From NCBI GenBank assembly GCA_018831055.1, contig JAHJRE010000071.1, positions 1 through 33,111 on the forward strand: a stretch of 33,111 nt of DNA, written 5' to 3'. Positions 8,258-17,007 of this stretch are shown piece by piece. Both the position numbers and the translations under genes were made by a program. The notes under the pieces were generated by a model that was not told where the DNA came from, did not search any database, and was given only the letters and a program-made list of their open reading frames with translations. Numbering within the stretch: the stretch's first letter is position 1; the number at the start of each line of letters is the position of its first letter. This DNA comes from Bacteroidota bacterium. GTDB taxonomy: Bacteria > Bacteroidota > Bacteroidia > Bacteroidales > B18-G4.

Positions 8258-8848
8258 ATGAAAAATCTGACATGCGCTATTTTCGTAATTTTTATGACTA
8301 TCTCTTTTCTGTTTGCCCAGGAAATAGGGAACATTAATCCGCAGTTAACAGAGAGACCCTGGGTTGACAAGGAAACAAGGATCATTGATGGTCATTCCAT
8401 TACACAGGTATTTGGAGAAACACCTGCGGTTTATCGTCATACAAACCTGGGGCCTATTACTACTGTTTCATTCAGATCTCCTGAGCAAGTTGCAGATTCC
8501 ATCAGGGAAATTGCAATAATAAATAATTGGAGTGAAAGCGAATTGGATGAAAAACTTGATTATTTCAATAAAAATGCACCTGGGGGTTTGCTAAACATTT
8601 TTATCAGCCGTGCCGATGAAAGCCGGGCAAATTTCAAATGGTTTTTTGTGATCATCAGGGATAAAGAAGATCAAAAGGTGACGGAAATCGACCTTGATTA
8701 TCAGGCACCTCAGTTACCCGAGGGTAATGGCTGGTGGAATTATACTACCGTGATGATCGATAAACCTGTTCAAATACCTTTTTTTATATATCTCAATGAT
8801 AAACAAAGCAATCATCTATCCGATTTCAAATTTGAAATTTCACAGTAA
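8258..8848 (+). CDS. Exported protein of unknown function
   Basis: A 196-aa protein with a signal peptide (MKNLTCAIFVIFMTISFLFA, likely cut after FAQ) and no lipobox. The mature region has VFGETPAVYRHTNLGPITTVSFRSP, an amphipathic helix around SESELDEKLDYFNKNAP, FKWFFVIIRDKEDQKVTEIDL and a hydrophobic Trp/Tyr-rich WWNYTTVMI segment. It starts 17 nt after GGGP synthase and ends 27 nt before the dipeptidyl peptidase, so it probably shares their transcript. I do not recognise the family; it may be a periplasmic or outer-membrane-associated partner of the following peptidase, but nothing in the sequence proves that. Confidence 0.8.
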   Translation: MKNLTCAIFVIFMTISFLFAQEIGNINPQLTERPWVDKETRIIDGHSITQVFGETPAVYRHTNLGPITTVSFRSPEQVADSIREIAIINNWSESELDEKLDYFNKNAPGGLLNIFISRADESRANFKWFFVIIRDKEDQKVTEIDLDYQAPQLPEGNGWWNYTTVMIDKPVQIPFFIYLNDKQSNHLSDFKFEISQ

Positions 8849-8875
8849 AGCACATTTTGAATAAAAACAATAATC

Positions 8876-11017
8876 ATGAACCGGACTATCAACACAATTC
8901 TTACACTGACATTTTTGGGATTATCCCTAACATCCATCTCTCAGGATAAAATGTTTACCCTGGAAGATGTGACGATGTTCAACCGGAGTCTTTATCCTGA
9001 AAGCATTTCAAATCTGCAGTGGATGGGAACCAGCGATTATTATTCATGGATTGCGCATAATAAGCTGGTTTCTTCAAAGGCAGGTTCTTCCCGCACCGAC
9101 ACTATTCTATCTGCAAATGATATTAATTGTGCTCTCAATAAAATCGAGGAGGATTCTATAAAAAGATTTCCCGGTATCCAATGGCTTGGTGATAATATTT
9201 TCATGTTCACACACAATCATCGTGTATTCCTTTATGACATCAGACTAAAGCAATTGCGGGAAATAAACAACTTTGATGATAATGCAGAAAACACAGATAT
9301 TGAAGAGAATAATTTTGCTGTAGCATACACTTTGGGCAATAATTTGTACATAGCCCTTGAAGGCAGGCAGATTCAGGTTACAAAAGATGAAAACAAGCAT
9401 GTAGTGAACGGGCAAACGGTACATCGCAATGAATTTGGTATAAACAAAGGTACTTTTTGGTCTACGAAAGGCAATAAACTTGCCTTTTACAGCAAAGATG
9501 AGTCTATGGTAGCGGATTATCCCATAGTAAATATTGGTAAAAGGATTGCAGAGCCGGAACCCATAAAATATCCGATGGCCGGAATGACCAGCGAGCAGGT
9601 AAAACTCGGGATTTATGATCTTGCTACAGGGAAAACAGTTTTCGTTAAAACCGGAGAGCCCGCAGATCAATATCTTACAAGCATATCCTGGAGCCCTGAT
9701 GAAAAGCATATATATATTGCTTTACTGAACCGGGATCAGAACCATTTAAAATTAAATAAATATGATGCCGTTACCGGTGACCTGGTAGCCACATTATTTG
9801 AGGAGCAACACGAAAAATATGTGGAACCCGAGAATCCAATGTATTTCCTGCATAGCCGACCTGGGCTTTTCATATGGCAGTCTGAAAGGGACGGATTTAA
9901 TCATCTATACTTATATGATACAGATGGGCAATTGGTAGATCAGCTTACCGATGGTGATTGGGTGGTAACTTCATTGCTGGGGACGGATCCCAAAGACCGT
10001 TATGTTTTTTTTACAGCGACTGCTGAGAGTCCGTTGAACAATGATATTTACTCCATTGATTTGAAAAACAGGGAGATGAAAAAATTGTCGCCAATGAATG
10101 GGACACATAACGTACTTTTTAATAAGAACGGTAAGTATTTGATAGATATTTTCAGTGATACAACAACCGCCAGAAGGTATGATATTATTGATCAAAAAGG
10201 GAAAGTATTACAAACATTATTGGAGAATAAAGACCCTCTGAAGGATTATGCGATGGGTACAATGGATATTTTCACCATTAAATCGGGTAACAGCGATGAT
10301 CTTTATTGTCGATTGATCAAACCGGCAAATTTTGATCCGGGTAAGAAGTATCCTGTAATTATTTATGTATATGGGGGGCCTCATGCACAACTCGTGAGCA
10401 ATTCATGGCTTGGGGGAGCAGGCTTATATTTGAATTTTCTGGCACAGCAGGGTTATGTAGTCTTTACTTTGGATAATCACGGGTCTGCCAATCGCGGCCT
10501 TGATTTTGAGCAGGCTGTTTTCCGGAACCTTGGTACCCTTGAGGTAGAAGATCAGATGAAGGGGGTTGAATTTTTAAGGAGCTTGCCATATGTTGATAAA
10601 GAAAGGATAGGAGTTGATGGATGGAGTTATGGTGGGTTTATGACGATATCCCTTTTGCTCAAACAACCCGATGATTTCAAAGCTGGGGTAGCCGGTGGAC
10701 CGGTTACCGACTGGAGGTATTATGAAGTTATGTACGGGGAAAGATATATGGATACTCCGGATCAAAACCCGGATGGATATAAGGAAGCAAGTCTGTTGAA
10801 CCATGCCGGTAAATTAAAGGGGAACCTTCTGATCATTCACGGCACCTCAGATCCGGTGGTAGTATGGCAACACAGCCTCGACCTGATTCAACACTTCATC
10901 CAGGAGGGCATCCAGGTTGATTATTTTGTATATCCGGGACATGGGCACGGGGTAGGAGGGCGCGACAGGCTGCATCTCAATCGGATGATTTTTGAGTATT
11001 TTCAGGATCATCTTTAA
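8876..11017 (+). CDS. S9B dipeptidyl peptidase IV-type serine peptidase
   Basis: A secreted 713-aa peptidase with signal peptide (cleavage near SIS-QDK). Residues about 30-460 form the DPP IV N-terminal beta-propeller (repeats such as ISWSPDEKHIYIALLNRDQ, FIWQSERDGFNHLYLYD). Residues about 480-713 are the alpha/beta-hydrolase domain, with the nucleophile S584 in GWSYGGF, D659 in HGTSDPVV and the catalytic His in YPGHGHGV (probably H691). The family releases N-terminal dipeptides, typically X-Pro, from oligopeptides in the periplasm. The DPP IV substrate-anchoring Glu pair on the propeller is not obvious by eye, so exact specificity is uncertain. Confidence 0.94.
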   Translation: MNRTINTILTLTFLGLSLTSISQDKMFTLEDVTMFNRSLYPESISNLQWMGTSDYYSWIAHNKLVSSKAGSSRTDTILSANDINCALNKIEEDSIKRFPGIQWLGDNIFMFTHNHRVFLYDIRLKQLREINNFDDNAENTDIEENNFAVAYTLGNNLYIALEGRQIQVTKDENKHVVNGQTVHRNEFGINKGTFWSTKGNKLAFYSKDESMVADYPIVNIGKRIAEPEPIKYPMAGMTSEQVKLGIYDLATGKTVFVKTGEPADQYLTSISWSPDEKHIYIALLNRDQNHLKLNKYDAVTGDLVATLFEEQHEKYVEPENPMYFLHSRPGLFIWQSERDGFNHLYLYDTDGQLVDQLTDGDWVVTSLLGTDPKDRYVFFTATAESPLNNDIYSIDLKNREMKKLSPMNGTHNVLFNKNGKYLIDIFSDTTTARRYDIIDQKGKVLQTLLENKDPLKDYAMGTMDIFTIKSGNSDDLYCRLIKPANFDPGKKYPVIIYVYGGPHAQLVSNSWLGGAGLYLNFLAQQGYVVFTLDNHGSANRGLDFEQAVFRNLGTLEVEDQMKGVEFLRSLPYVDKERIGVDGWSYGGFMTISLLLKQPDDFKAGVAGGPVTDWRYYEVMYGERYMDTPDQNPDGYKEASLLNHAGKLKGNLLIIHGTSDPVVVWQHSLDLIQHFIQEGIQVDYFVYPGHGHGVGGRDRLHLNRMIFEYFQDHL

Positions 11018-11100
11018 AACCTTCCTGTTTTGGCATTGTTTACTATTCTTTTTTTTACCTTTACGACCTTTTTTGGTAGGGGCCGGAAAAGTATGTTGAT

Positions 11101-11988
11101 ATGAAGATTCTATTTAACAGGAAATTTCTCAACCACAACATTGCATCAAATTTTGAGGGCGATTACAGGATCAAACCTTTTGCAGGTAAATTTGATGAAA
11201 TTGATGTTGACGGGGACCCTTACCTTTCACTGGTGCATTCAGCAGAATATATTGAATACATCCGCAATTCATGTAAAAATCGTCAATGTCTGGCAGAAGT
11301 TCAGCTTAGTCCGGAGACCTTTGAAGCTGCAAAGGCTGCAGTAGGGCTTTCAGTTTTAGCTGCAGTTGATAGCGATTTTGCCGTAGTTCGGCCCCCTGGT
11401 CATCATGCCGGGCGAGAAAAAACATCCGGATTCTGTTTATTCAACAATTTGGCTATTGCAACCCAGTATTTGGTGAACAAGGGAAACAAGGTTCTTATCG
11501 TGGATATTGATGGTCATCACGGTGACGGGACTCAGTCGATTTTCTACGATTCGGATCAGGTTATGTTTACCTCTATTCATCAGTTGCATTGCTTCCCTTT
11601 TACAGGGTTACCATTTGAAACCGGTATAGGTAAAGGAGCCGGTTACACGGTTAATATACCTCTGACTCCAGGGAGCGGTGATAAAGAATTTCTGAAAGCT
11701 CTGGATGCTATTATTGAGAGGGCTGTCGATTTCAGACCTGATGCCGTTGGTGTTTCCGCAGGATTTGATGGATATATAAAAGACAAGCTCCTGGAAATGG
11801 AGTATTCTGCCGATGTATATTACGAATGCGGTTACAGGCTGAGGAGATCATTCAGGAATATATTCGCCGTTTTGGAAGGAGGTTACCATGAGGATCTTCT
11901 CGAATGTGTTGAAAATTTTGTGAATGGAGTAAACCGGGGAGAACCCTCCAAAAAAGTTTTCTGGAACCCGGATATGTCAATAGGGTAA
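11101..11988 (+). CDS. Histone deacetylase-fold zinc amidohydrolase
   Basis: A 295-aa arginase/deacetylase-fold enzyme of the HDAC/AcuC/acetylpolyamine-amidohydrolase group. It has the active-site His pair in RPPGHHAG (about residues 96-103), the FCLFNNLAIA segment, zinc ligands D137 and H139 in DIDGHHGDGT, and the third ligand D223 in SAGFDGY, followed by the VLEGGYHEDLL motif that supplies the Gly-rich loop. The catalytic Tyr usual in this motif (GGY) is present. Bacterial members deacetylate small molecules (acetylpolyamines) or acetyl-lysine proteins; the substrate here cannot be told. It lies 83 nt after the peptidase and 80 nt before an acyl-CoA synthetase, all on the same strand. Confidence 0.93.
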   Translation: MKILFNRKFLNHNIASNFEGDYRIKPFAGKFDEIDVDGDPYLSLVHSAEYIEYIRNSCKNRQCLAEVQLSPETFEAAKAAVGLSVLAAVDSDFAVVRPPGHHAGREKTSGFCLFNNLAIATQYLVNKGNKVLIVDIDGHHGDGTQSIFYDSDQVMFTSIHQLHCFPFTGLPFETGIGKGAGYTVNIPLTPGSGDKEFLKALDAIIERAVDFRPDAVGVSAGFDGYIKDKLLEMEYSADVYYECGYRLRRSFRNIFAVLEGGYHEDLLECVENFVNGVNRGEPSKKVFWNPDMSIG

Positions 11989-12038
11989 GCCTCGGGAACT
12001 GATTTTTCTGTAATTATGGCAGGTATTTGTATTTTTTC

Positions 12039-12046
12039 TATCTTTG
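12039..12046 (+). promoter_or_regulatory. Bacteroidota -7 box (TATCTTTG)
   Basis: TATCTTTG lies 22 nt before the ATG of the acyl-CoA synthetase at 12069, matching TAnnTTTG. A TTTG element at the standard upstream distance is not evident, so this is a moderate call. Confidence 0.45.
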
Positions 12047-12068
12047 GTTAAACTAATCCTGCATCCCT

Positions 12069-13850
12069 ATGAATATTACGCGTTTATTTGACATCCTGGA
12101 GCTTTACCGGAATGACTTCTCCTGGAAAACCGATGCTTTTGCCCGAAATGAGAATAATGAGTGGATCAGGTATTCATCGGGGGATTATGTTGAACTTTCC
12201 TCATTGGTAAGTTACGGGCTAATGGAAATGGGTGTTAAGAAGGGGGATAAGATTGTTACCATTTCGCAAAACCGTCCGGAATGGAATTTTTTGGACATGG
12301 GCATGGCACAGGCAGGCATAGTACATGTTCCTGTTTACCCAACCTTGAGCGCATCGGATCAGGAATATATACTTCGGCACTCAGAGGCCCGTATGCTTAT
12401 TGTTTCCGACAGACAATTACTTCAGAAGATTAAGCCCCAGGCTGAAAAGATAGATAACCTCGAATATATTTTCACGTTCAGCCAGGTTGAAGGGGAGCGC
12501 CAGTGGTTGGAAATTTTGGAAAAGGGGAAAGAATCAGCCGAAAAACGTAAGGAAGAGTTGGAAAAGCTGAAAGCAACCATCGAAGAAAACGATCTTCTTA
12601 CGATAATCTATACATCGGGGACTACAGGCAATCCTAAGGGAGTAATGCTTTCGCACAGGAATATTTTGAGCAATGCAATGACAACAGCAAGTATGTTGCC
12701 TCTCAATAGTTCTCACCGTGCATTGAGTTTTCTTCCTTTGTGCCATGTATATGAGCGCATGATGAATTACAATTTTCAGATCAATGGGGTCAGCCTCTAT
12801 TATGTTGAAAACCTTGGTAAGATTGGGGATTATATTAAAGAAGTAAAACCTCATGTTTTTAACACTGTTCCCAGGCTGATTGAAAAAGTATATGACAGCA
12901 TTGTAGCTAAGGGGAAGGACCTGAAAGGGATCAAGAAAAGTATCTTTTTCTGGTCTTTAAAGATTGCGCATGATTTTGAATTGAATAATGGGAAGCGTTG
13001 GTATTATGAAAAAAAGCGTAAGCTTGCCGATCGTCTTGTGTTCAGTAAGTGGAGGAAAGGACTGGGTGGGGATATAGAGCTAATGGTTTCCGGGGGCTCC
13101 TCTCTTCAGGAAAGGCTTCTGCGGGTATTTTGGGCCGCAGGTATCCCGGTTTATGAGGGTTATGGTCTTACGGAAAGCTCGCCGGTGATAGCCGTTAATG
13201 ATCCAGTTAGCCGTAAAAGGGTGAAGTTTGGAACGGTCGGACCTGTTTTGGCCGGAGTAGAAGTAAGAATTGCTGAAGATGGTGAAATTCTGTGCAAAGG
13301 ACCTAATGTAATGATGGGGTATTACAAGGATGATGAACAGACCCGTGAAGTGATTGACCAAGAAGGATGGTTGCACACAGGGGATATTGGAGTGATGGTT
13401 GACGAAATCTTCGTAAAAATCACCGACCGGAAAAAGGAAATGTTTAAAACATCTGCGGGGAAATATATTGCACCTCAGGTAATTGAAAACATTCTAAAGG
13501 AATCTATGCTCATTGAACAAGCTATGGTGGTTGGAGCAAACGAAAAATTTGCAAGTGCCCTGATCAGCCCTAATTTCAATTATCTTCATTTTTTTGCCAC
13601 CAAACATAAAATTCACTTTCAGGATAATGAAGATTTAATCAGGCAACCCCAAATAATTAAAAAGATTCAGGGTGAAGTCAATACTGCCAATAAGCGATTA
13701 GGGCAGACTGAGCAAATCAAGCGATTCCGGTTGGTATGCGATGAATGGAGCCCGCAAACCGGGGCGCTGTCTCCAACGTTAAAACTTAAAAGAAAAGTGA
13801 TTTACGAGAAATATGAGAGAATATTACAGGAAATATACGGGCATGCCTGA
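12069..13850 (+). CDS. Long-chain fatty acid-CoA ligase (AMP-forming)
   Basis: A 593-aa adenylate-forming enzyme that activates long-chain fatty acids to acyl-CoA via acyl-AMP. Signature blocks are all present: P-loop YTSGTTGNPKGV (about 181-192), FLPLCHVYER, the Gly-rich VSGGSSL, YEGYGLTESSPV, GWLHTGDIG and DRKKEMFKTSAGKYIAPQ, with the catalytic Lys region LSPTLKLKRK at the C-terminus. The longer lid and the HVYER motif place it with the eukaryote-like long-chain (FAA/ACSL) group common in Bacteroidota rather than with E. coli FadD. It has its own likely promoter. It converges with the exported protein gene on the minus strand with an 11-nt gap and no obvious terminator between them. Confidence 0.95.
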   Translation: MNITRLFDILELYRNDFSWKTDAFARNENNEWIRYSSGDYVELSSLVSYGLMEMGVKKGDKIVTISQNRPEWNFLDMGMAQAGIVHVPVYPTLSASDQEYILRHSEARMLIVSDRQLLQKIKPQAEKIDNLEYIFTFSQVEGERQWLEILEKGKESAEKRKEELEKLKATIEENDLLTIIYTSGTTGNPKGVMLSHRNILSNAMTTASMLPLNSSHRALSFLPLCHVYERMMNYNFQINGVSLYYVENLGKIGDYIKEVKPHVFNTVPRLIEKVYDSIVAKGKDLKGIKKSIFFWSLKIAHDFELNNGKRWYYEKKRKLADRLVFSKWRKGLGGDIELMVSGGSSLQERLLRVFWAAGIPVYEGYGLTESSPVIAVNDPVSRKRVKFGTVGPVLAGVEVRIAEDGEILCKGPNVMMGYYKDDEQTREVIDQEGWLHTGDIGVMVDEIFVKITDRKKEMFKTSAGKYIAPQVIENILKESMLIEQAMVVGANEKFASALISPNFNYLHFFATKHKIHFQDNEDLIRQPQIIKKIQGEVNTANKRLGQTEQIKRFRLVCDEWSPQTGALSPTLKLKRKVIYEKYERILQEIYGHA

Positions 13851-13861
13851 TTCCCTGTTAA

Positions 13862-14458
13862 TCACAAAAGCTCATTGAAACACTTGAGTGTTTCCATAAG
13901 GTCTCTGCTGTTTTCCGGCGTAAAGTCTTCCTGCACAAACCCATCCGCAGTATAAACACGCATGGTTTCAATTTCTTTTTTCATCAGGAGTTGTAGTTCT
14001 TTCTTTTTACCCCAGGAATCACCAAAAAACATGGCTCCCTTATTTTCGCAATTGTATTTGTTGTTGTTCTGCAAGTCAAGTTTTGACCCGTCCCTGAAAA
14101 GGATATTGATATGGGAACCGGGTTGCATGCATAGACTGGCGCCATATACTTCCATTGTAATGGTCAGTTTTCCTTCCGAAAGGAATCCGTAAAATATCAA
14201 TCCGGTTTCTCCTCCATCTTTAGAAACAACTATTTTCCGGATGGTTGATGTGGAAGATTCTCCTGTAATTTTATCGGAGTCCGTAACAATATAAGTTGAA
14301 CAATCTCCCGGGATGCCACCGGTATTTTCGGTAACATAATCCCAGGTGCCATCTTCATTGAGTACAACCTTCTTCCCGTCGTCAGTTGTGGCATTTTGCT
14401 GGGCAAACCCAATCCCAACAAAGAAAAATACTGATAATATGAGCAGGTATCTTTTCAT
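13862..14458 (-). CDS. Exported protein with a DGKKVVLNEDGTWDY N-terminus, function unknown
   Basis: A 198-aa protein with a signal peptide (MKRYLLILSVFFFVGIGFAQ). The mature N-terminus contains DDGKKVVLNEDGTWDYV, a short beta-hairpin motif frequent at the start of Bacteroidota exported proteins. It is followed by a beta-rich region (SSTSTIRKIVVSKDGG, LTITMEVYGASLCMQPGSHINILFRDG) with three Cys, and a charged C-terminal helix. It may be a small periplasmic domain sensing or binding a ligand, but I do not recognise a defined family. Its upstream region is taken up by a 17-bp inverted repeat and a tRNA gene, so its promoter is unclear. Confidence 0.8.
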   Translation of the reverse strand: MKRYLLILSVFFFVGIGFAQQNATTDDGKKVVLNEDGTWDYVTENTGGIPGDCSTYIVTDSDKITGESSTSTIRKIVVSKDGGETGLIFYGFLSEGKLTITMEVYGASLCMQPGSHINILFRDGSKLDLQNNNKYNCENKGAMFFGDSWGKKKELQLLMKKEIETMRVYTADGFVQEDFTPENSRDLMETLKCFNELL

Positions 14459-14472
14459 AAGAAACTTCTTAA

Positions 14473-14516
14473 ATCTCAGATGTCAGATCTCAGATCTCAG
14501 ATCTGACATCTGAGAT
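14473..14516. repeat. 17-bp perfect inverted repeat of TCAGATCT-type words
   Basis: ATCTCAGATGTCAGATC at 14473-14489 is exactly reverse-complemented at 14500-14516, with a 10-bp AT-rich loop that itself continues the CTCAGAT theme. CTTCGAT is then repeated twice (from 14517). There is no T-tract, so it is not a normal intrinsic terminator. It fills the space between the tRNA 3' end and the start of the exported-protein gene and could act as an RNA 3'-end stabiliser or simply be a dispersed palindrome. Confidence 0.75.
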
Positions 14517-14537
14517 CTTCGATCTTCGATTATCCTG

Positions 14538-14610
14538 AGCCTCTCAAGGGACTCGAACCCTCGACCTGCTCATTACGAGTGAGCTGCTCTACCGACTGAG
14601 CTAAAGAGGC
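14538..14610 (-). tRNA. tRNA-Thr, anticodon CGT
   Basis: Read on the minus strand, a full cloverleaf is present: 7-bp acceptor stem (GCCTCTT/GAGAGGC with one G-T pair), D arm TAGCTCAGTCGGTAGAGC, anticodon stem GCTCA/TGAGC with loop CTCGTAA, a 5-nt variable region, and T arm closing TTCGAGT. The anticodon CGT reads the Thr codon ACG. The discriminator is T and CCA is not encoded. A TATTTTTG box at 14654-14647, about 40 nt upstream, is a likely promoter. Confidence 0.95.
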
Positions 14611-14646
14611 GTATTTCAAAGGCTTTGTCCCAGCCTGCTGGTTTTG

Positions 14647-14654
14647 CAAAAATA
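14647..14654 (-). promoter_or_regulatory. Bacteroidota -7 box before tRNA-Thr (TATTTTTG)
   Basis: TATTTTTGC on the minus strand fits TAnnTTTG and sits about 36 nt upstream of the mature tRNA 5' end, leaving room for a short 5' leader removed by RNase P. The hybrid-kinase gene ends at 14699, so this lies in the gap between that gene and the tRNA. Confidence 0.45.
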
Positions 14655-14698
14655 GATATTTTTTGTAAAGCTAGACTTGTGTAAGCGGTAATGTTTTA

Positions 14699-16915
14699 TT
14701 AAAGCAGGCGGTTGATCACAATAAAAAGATCTCCCTTATTGATTGGTTTGGGAAGATAAGCATCACATCCGGCTTCGTAGCATTTGTCAACTTCATCTGC
14801 ATTGGCATAAGCGGTTTGGGCAACAACGGGTATGGGCAGATTCATGGCTTTGATTTTCCTGATAATTTCCAATCCGGAAATATCGGGGAGTTTGATATCA
14901 ACAAGAGCAAGGTCGATATTTTCATTTCCGTTCAGAATTTTCATAGCAGACATGCCGTTTTCCGCCAAAACCAAATTGGCTCCCTTGTCCCTGAGTACTT
15001 CACGGAAATATATCCGGTTAACTTCATTATCTTCAACGATCAGAATATTTTTACCTTTCAGTTTATCTCCAAATCGATTGATTACTTCCGGTATAACGTC
15101 TTTTTCTTCCTCATGGGTCAACGGAAGGGTCACTTTCACGGAGGTACCCTTTCCTGGTGCAGATTTAAGAGAAATACTGCCTTCCATAAGATCCAGCAGA
15201 CCTTTGCAGATGGATAAACCTAAGCCAGTGCCACCGGGGTTTCTGGAGGGTGTTTGGTCAGCCTGACGAAATCGTTGGAATATTATACTTTGTAATTCTT
15301 CAGGAATTCCAATCCCGGTGTCATTTACATGAAAAACAATTTCACCCTGCTTATTTTTTTGCTTTTTGTTAATCCTGTAACCAAATTCAACACTTCCATT
15401 AAAAGTGAATTTAAATGCATTGTTTAACAGGTTCATCAGGATTTGTTTGATACGGTGACTATCGGTATATAGAAAGGTTTCATTGCAATCCGGGGGAATA
15501 TTCAGAACAAACTCTATGTGTCCTTTTTTTAGCCTGGTCTTTTCGAAATGTGCTTTTTCTGTAATTTCATCAACGATACTACCCAGATTTACCTGATCAT
15601 ATGAGATTCTTAGTTGCCGTGAATCGATTTTAGAAAGGTCAAGGATATCGTTGATTATTGTAAGTAGTTGTTCTGCACTTGATTGTACGATATTCTTGTA
15701 ACGGTTTTTTTGTTCTCTTGAAATATTATCCTGGGAAAGTAGTTCTGTAAATCCCAGTATCCCATTTAGAGGAGTTCGGATTTCATGTGACATATTTGCC
15801 AGGAAAGCCGATTTCAACATATCAGATTCCTCAGCTTTTTCTTTGGCACGAGTCAGTTCCTGTTCAATTCTTTTCTGTTCACTGATATCGGTCAACAGGC
15901 CTTCCAGGATGCCAGTTCCATCATGGGTAGTTCCAATTTGCCTGCCTTGTTCCCATATCCAGGTTTCTCCTCCATCTTTCTGAATTATCCGGTAGATTAT
16001 CTGATATGCTATATGGTTAGTAACGCTGTTTTGGATAGTATCCCAAACCATCTTTCTGTCGTCGGGGTGAATCAGGTCGTTATAGCTGACGGAACGGTCA
16101 TGTATGATTTCATTAGGAGTATAACCGCTAAGTTTATGAATACCATGGCTGATATATTCCATGGACCAGTTAGGGTTGTTCAGGCAACGGTAAGCGGCTC
16201 CCGGAAGGTTATCGATCAGCGTACTTAATCTGCGTTCGCTTTCCCGGAGTGTTGCTGCATATAGTTTGTAATCCCTAAGCTGATTGATCCATTGTTCCAT
16301 TTCCTTGTCGGCCGCTTTAGCGCTCATCAGGTCCCCAGCAGGGATATAGTAAAAATTTTTGTACATCTCATTTTCCAGTATAAGAATGGGATGCATTTTA
16401 ATTACCTGTAGAAGAAAATCAGCGCTTATGTTTCTTCTTTTATACTGGCATAGAATAACATAAGGTTTGTGTTTCATGTTTTTACCGAGGAAAATGATTT
16501 GATTTGCCAGGGCATCCAAATCGTTTTCATTGCGGAAATACTGATCGGAATCAGCTGTGATTCTTAAGCCCGAATAACCTGACTTAAGGCTGTTGTCCAT
16601 TTCATCTTTTAACCAGTTATAAAATGTCAGATTCGAACAGCCATTCGGAGAATTTCGCAGATCAAAATGAAGTCTTCCATCGCGAAGCAATGTATCAATG
16701 GGTAGTCCTGTTTTTTTCAGACTGGCGACAGTTTTATCGAAAAGTTCAGGTAATGTGATATAAATCAACTTTTCCTTTTTATTCAGACCATCTTTGAAAT
16801 AGGATGAAACCCACTGGTATTTTTCATGAAGATTATTATATATAAGGCAGAGATGGTCCTGTGGTTTCAGGGAATTTATGCCAAGAGTCCGTCCGATGCT
16901 TTCATTTTCTTTCAT
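14699..16915 (-). CDS. Hybrid sensor kinase with MEDS, PAS, HisKA, HATPase and receiver domains
   Basis: A 738-aa cytoplasmic-looking hybrid kinase without transmembrane segments. Residues about 15-185 resemble the MEDS sensory domain known from DcmR and archaeal regulators (DHLCLIYNNLHEKYQW, LIYITLPELFDK, GRLHFDLR, SGLRITADSDQYF). Residues about 225-350 are a PAS_3 fold (LPGAAYRCLNNPNWSMEYIS, GGETWIWEQGR) linked to the kinase by a short coiled coil. The HisKA site is H377 in ANMSHEIRTPLNG, followed by an ATPase domain with NLLNNAFKFT, DTGIGIP and GTGLGLSICKGL. A C-terminal receiver (about 625-738) has acceptor D673 in ALVDIKLPD and the KPI Lys. No output regulator is adjacent, so the phosphate probably goes to a distant phosphotransfer protein, or the receiver tunes the kinase itself. 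Confidence 0.93.
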   Translation of the reverse strand: MKENESIGRTLGINSLKPQDHLCLIYNNLHEKYQWVSSYFKDGLNKKEKLIYITLPELFDKTVASLKKTGLPIDTLLRDGRLHFDLRNSPNGCSNLTFYNWLKDEMDNSLKSGYSGLRITADSDQYFRNENDLDALANQIIFLGKNMKHKPYVILCQYKRRNISADFLLQVIKMHPILILENEMYKNFYYIPAGDLMSAKAADKEMEQWINQLRDYKLYAATLRESERRLSTLIDNLPGAAYRCLNNPNWSMEYISHGIHKLSGYTPNEIIHDRSVSYNDLIHPDDRKMVWDTIQNSVTNHIAYQIIYRIIQKDGGETWIWEQGRQIGTTHDGTGILEGLLTDISEQKRIEQELTRAKEKAEESDMLKSAFLANMSHEIRTPLNGILGFTELLSQDNISREQKNRYKNIVQSSAEQLLTIINDILDLSKIDSRQLRISYDQVNLGSIVDEITEKAHFEKTRLKKGHIEFVLNIPPDCNETFLYTDSHRIKQILMNLLNNAFKFTFNGSVEFGYRINKKQKNKQGEIVFHVNDTGIGIPEELQSIIFQRFRQADQTPSRNPGGTGLGLSICKGLLDLMEGSISLKSAPGKGTSVKVTLPLTHEEEKDVIPEVINRFGDKLKGKNILIVEDNEVNRIYFREVLRDKGANLVLAENGMSAMKILNGNENIDLALVDIKLPDISGLEIIRKIKAMNLPIPVVAQTAYANADEVDKCYEAGCDAYLPKPINKGDLFIVINRLL

Positions 16916-17007
16916 AATGCTGCAATGCGCAAAATAGACTTATTTTCCCTGCGAGAGAATTAATTGTAAATGTAAAGTTAGTCATTTTACTTTTGTGCGA
17001 AGATACA

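Noticed and set aside
14473-14516. Intrinsic terminator of tRNA-Thr
   Set aside because: A strong hairpin is present but there is no T-tract after it on either strand.
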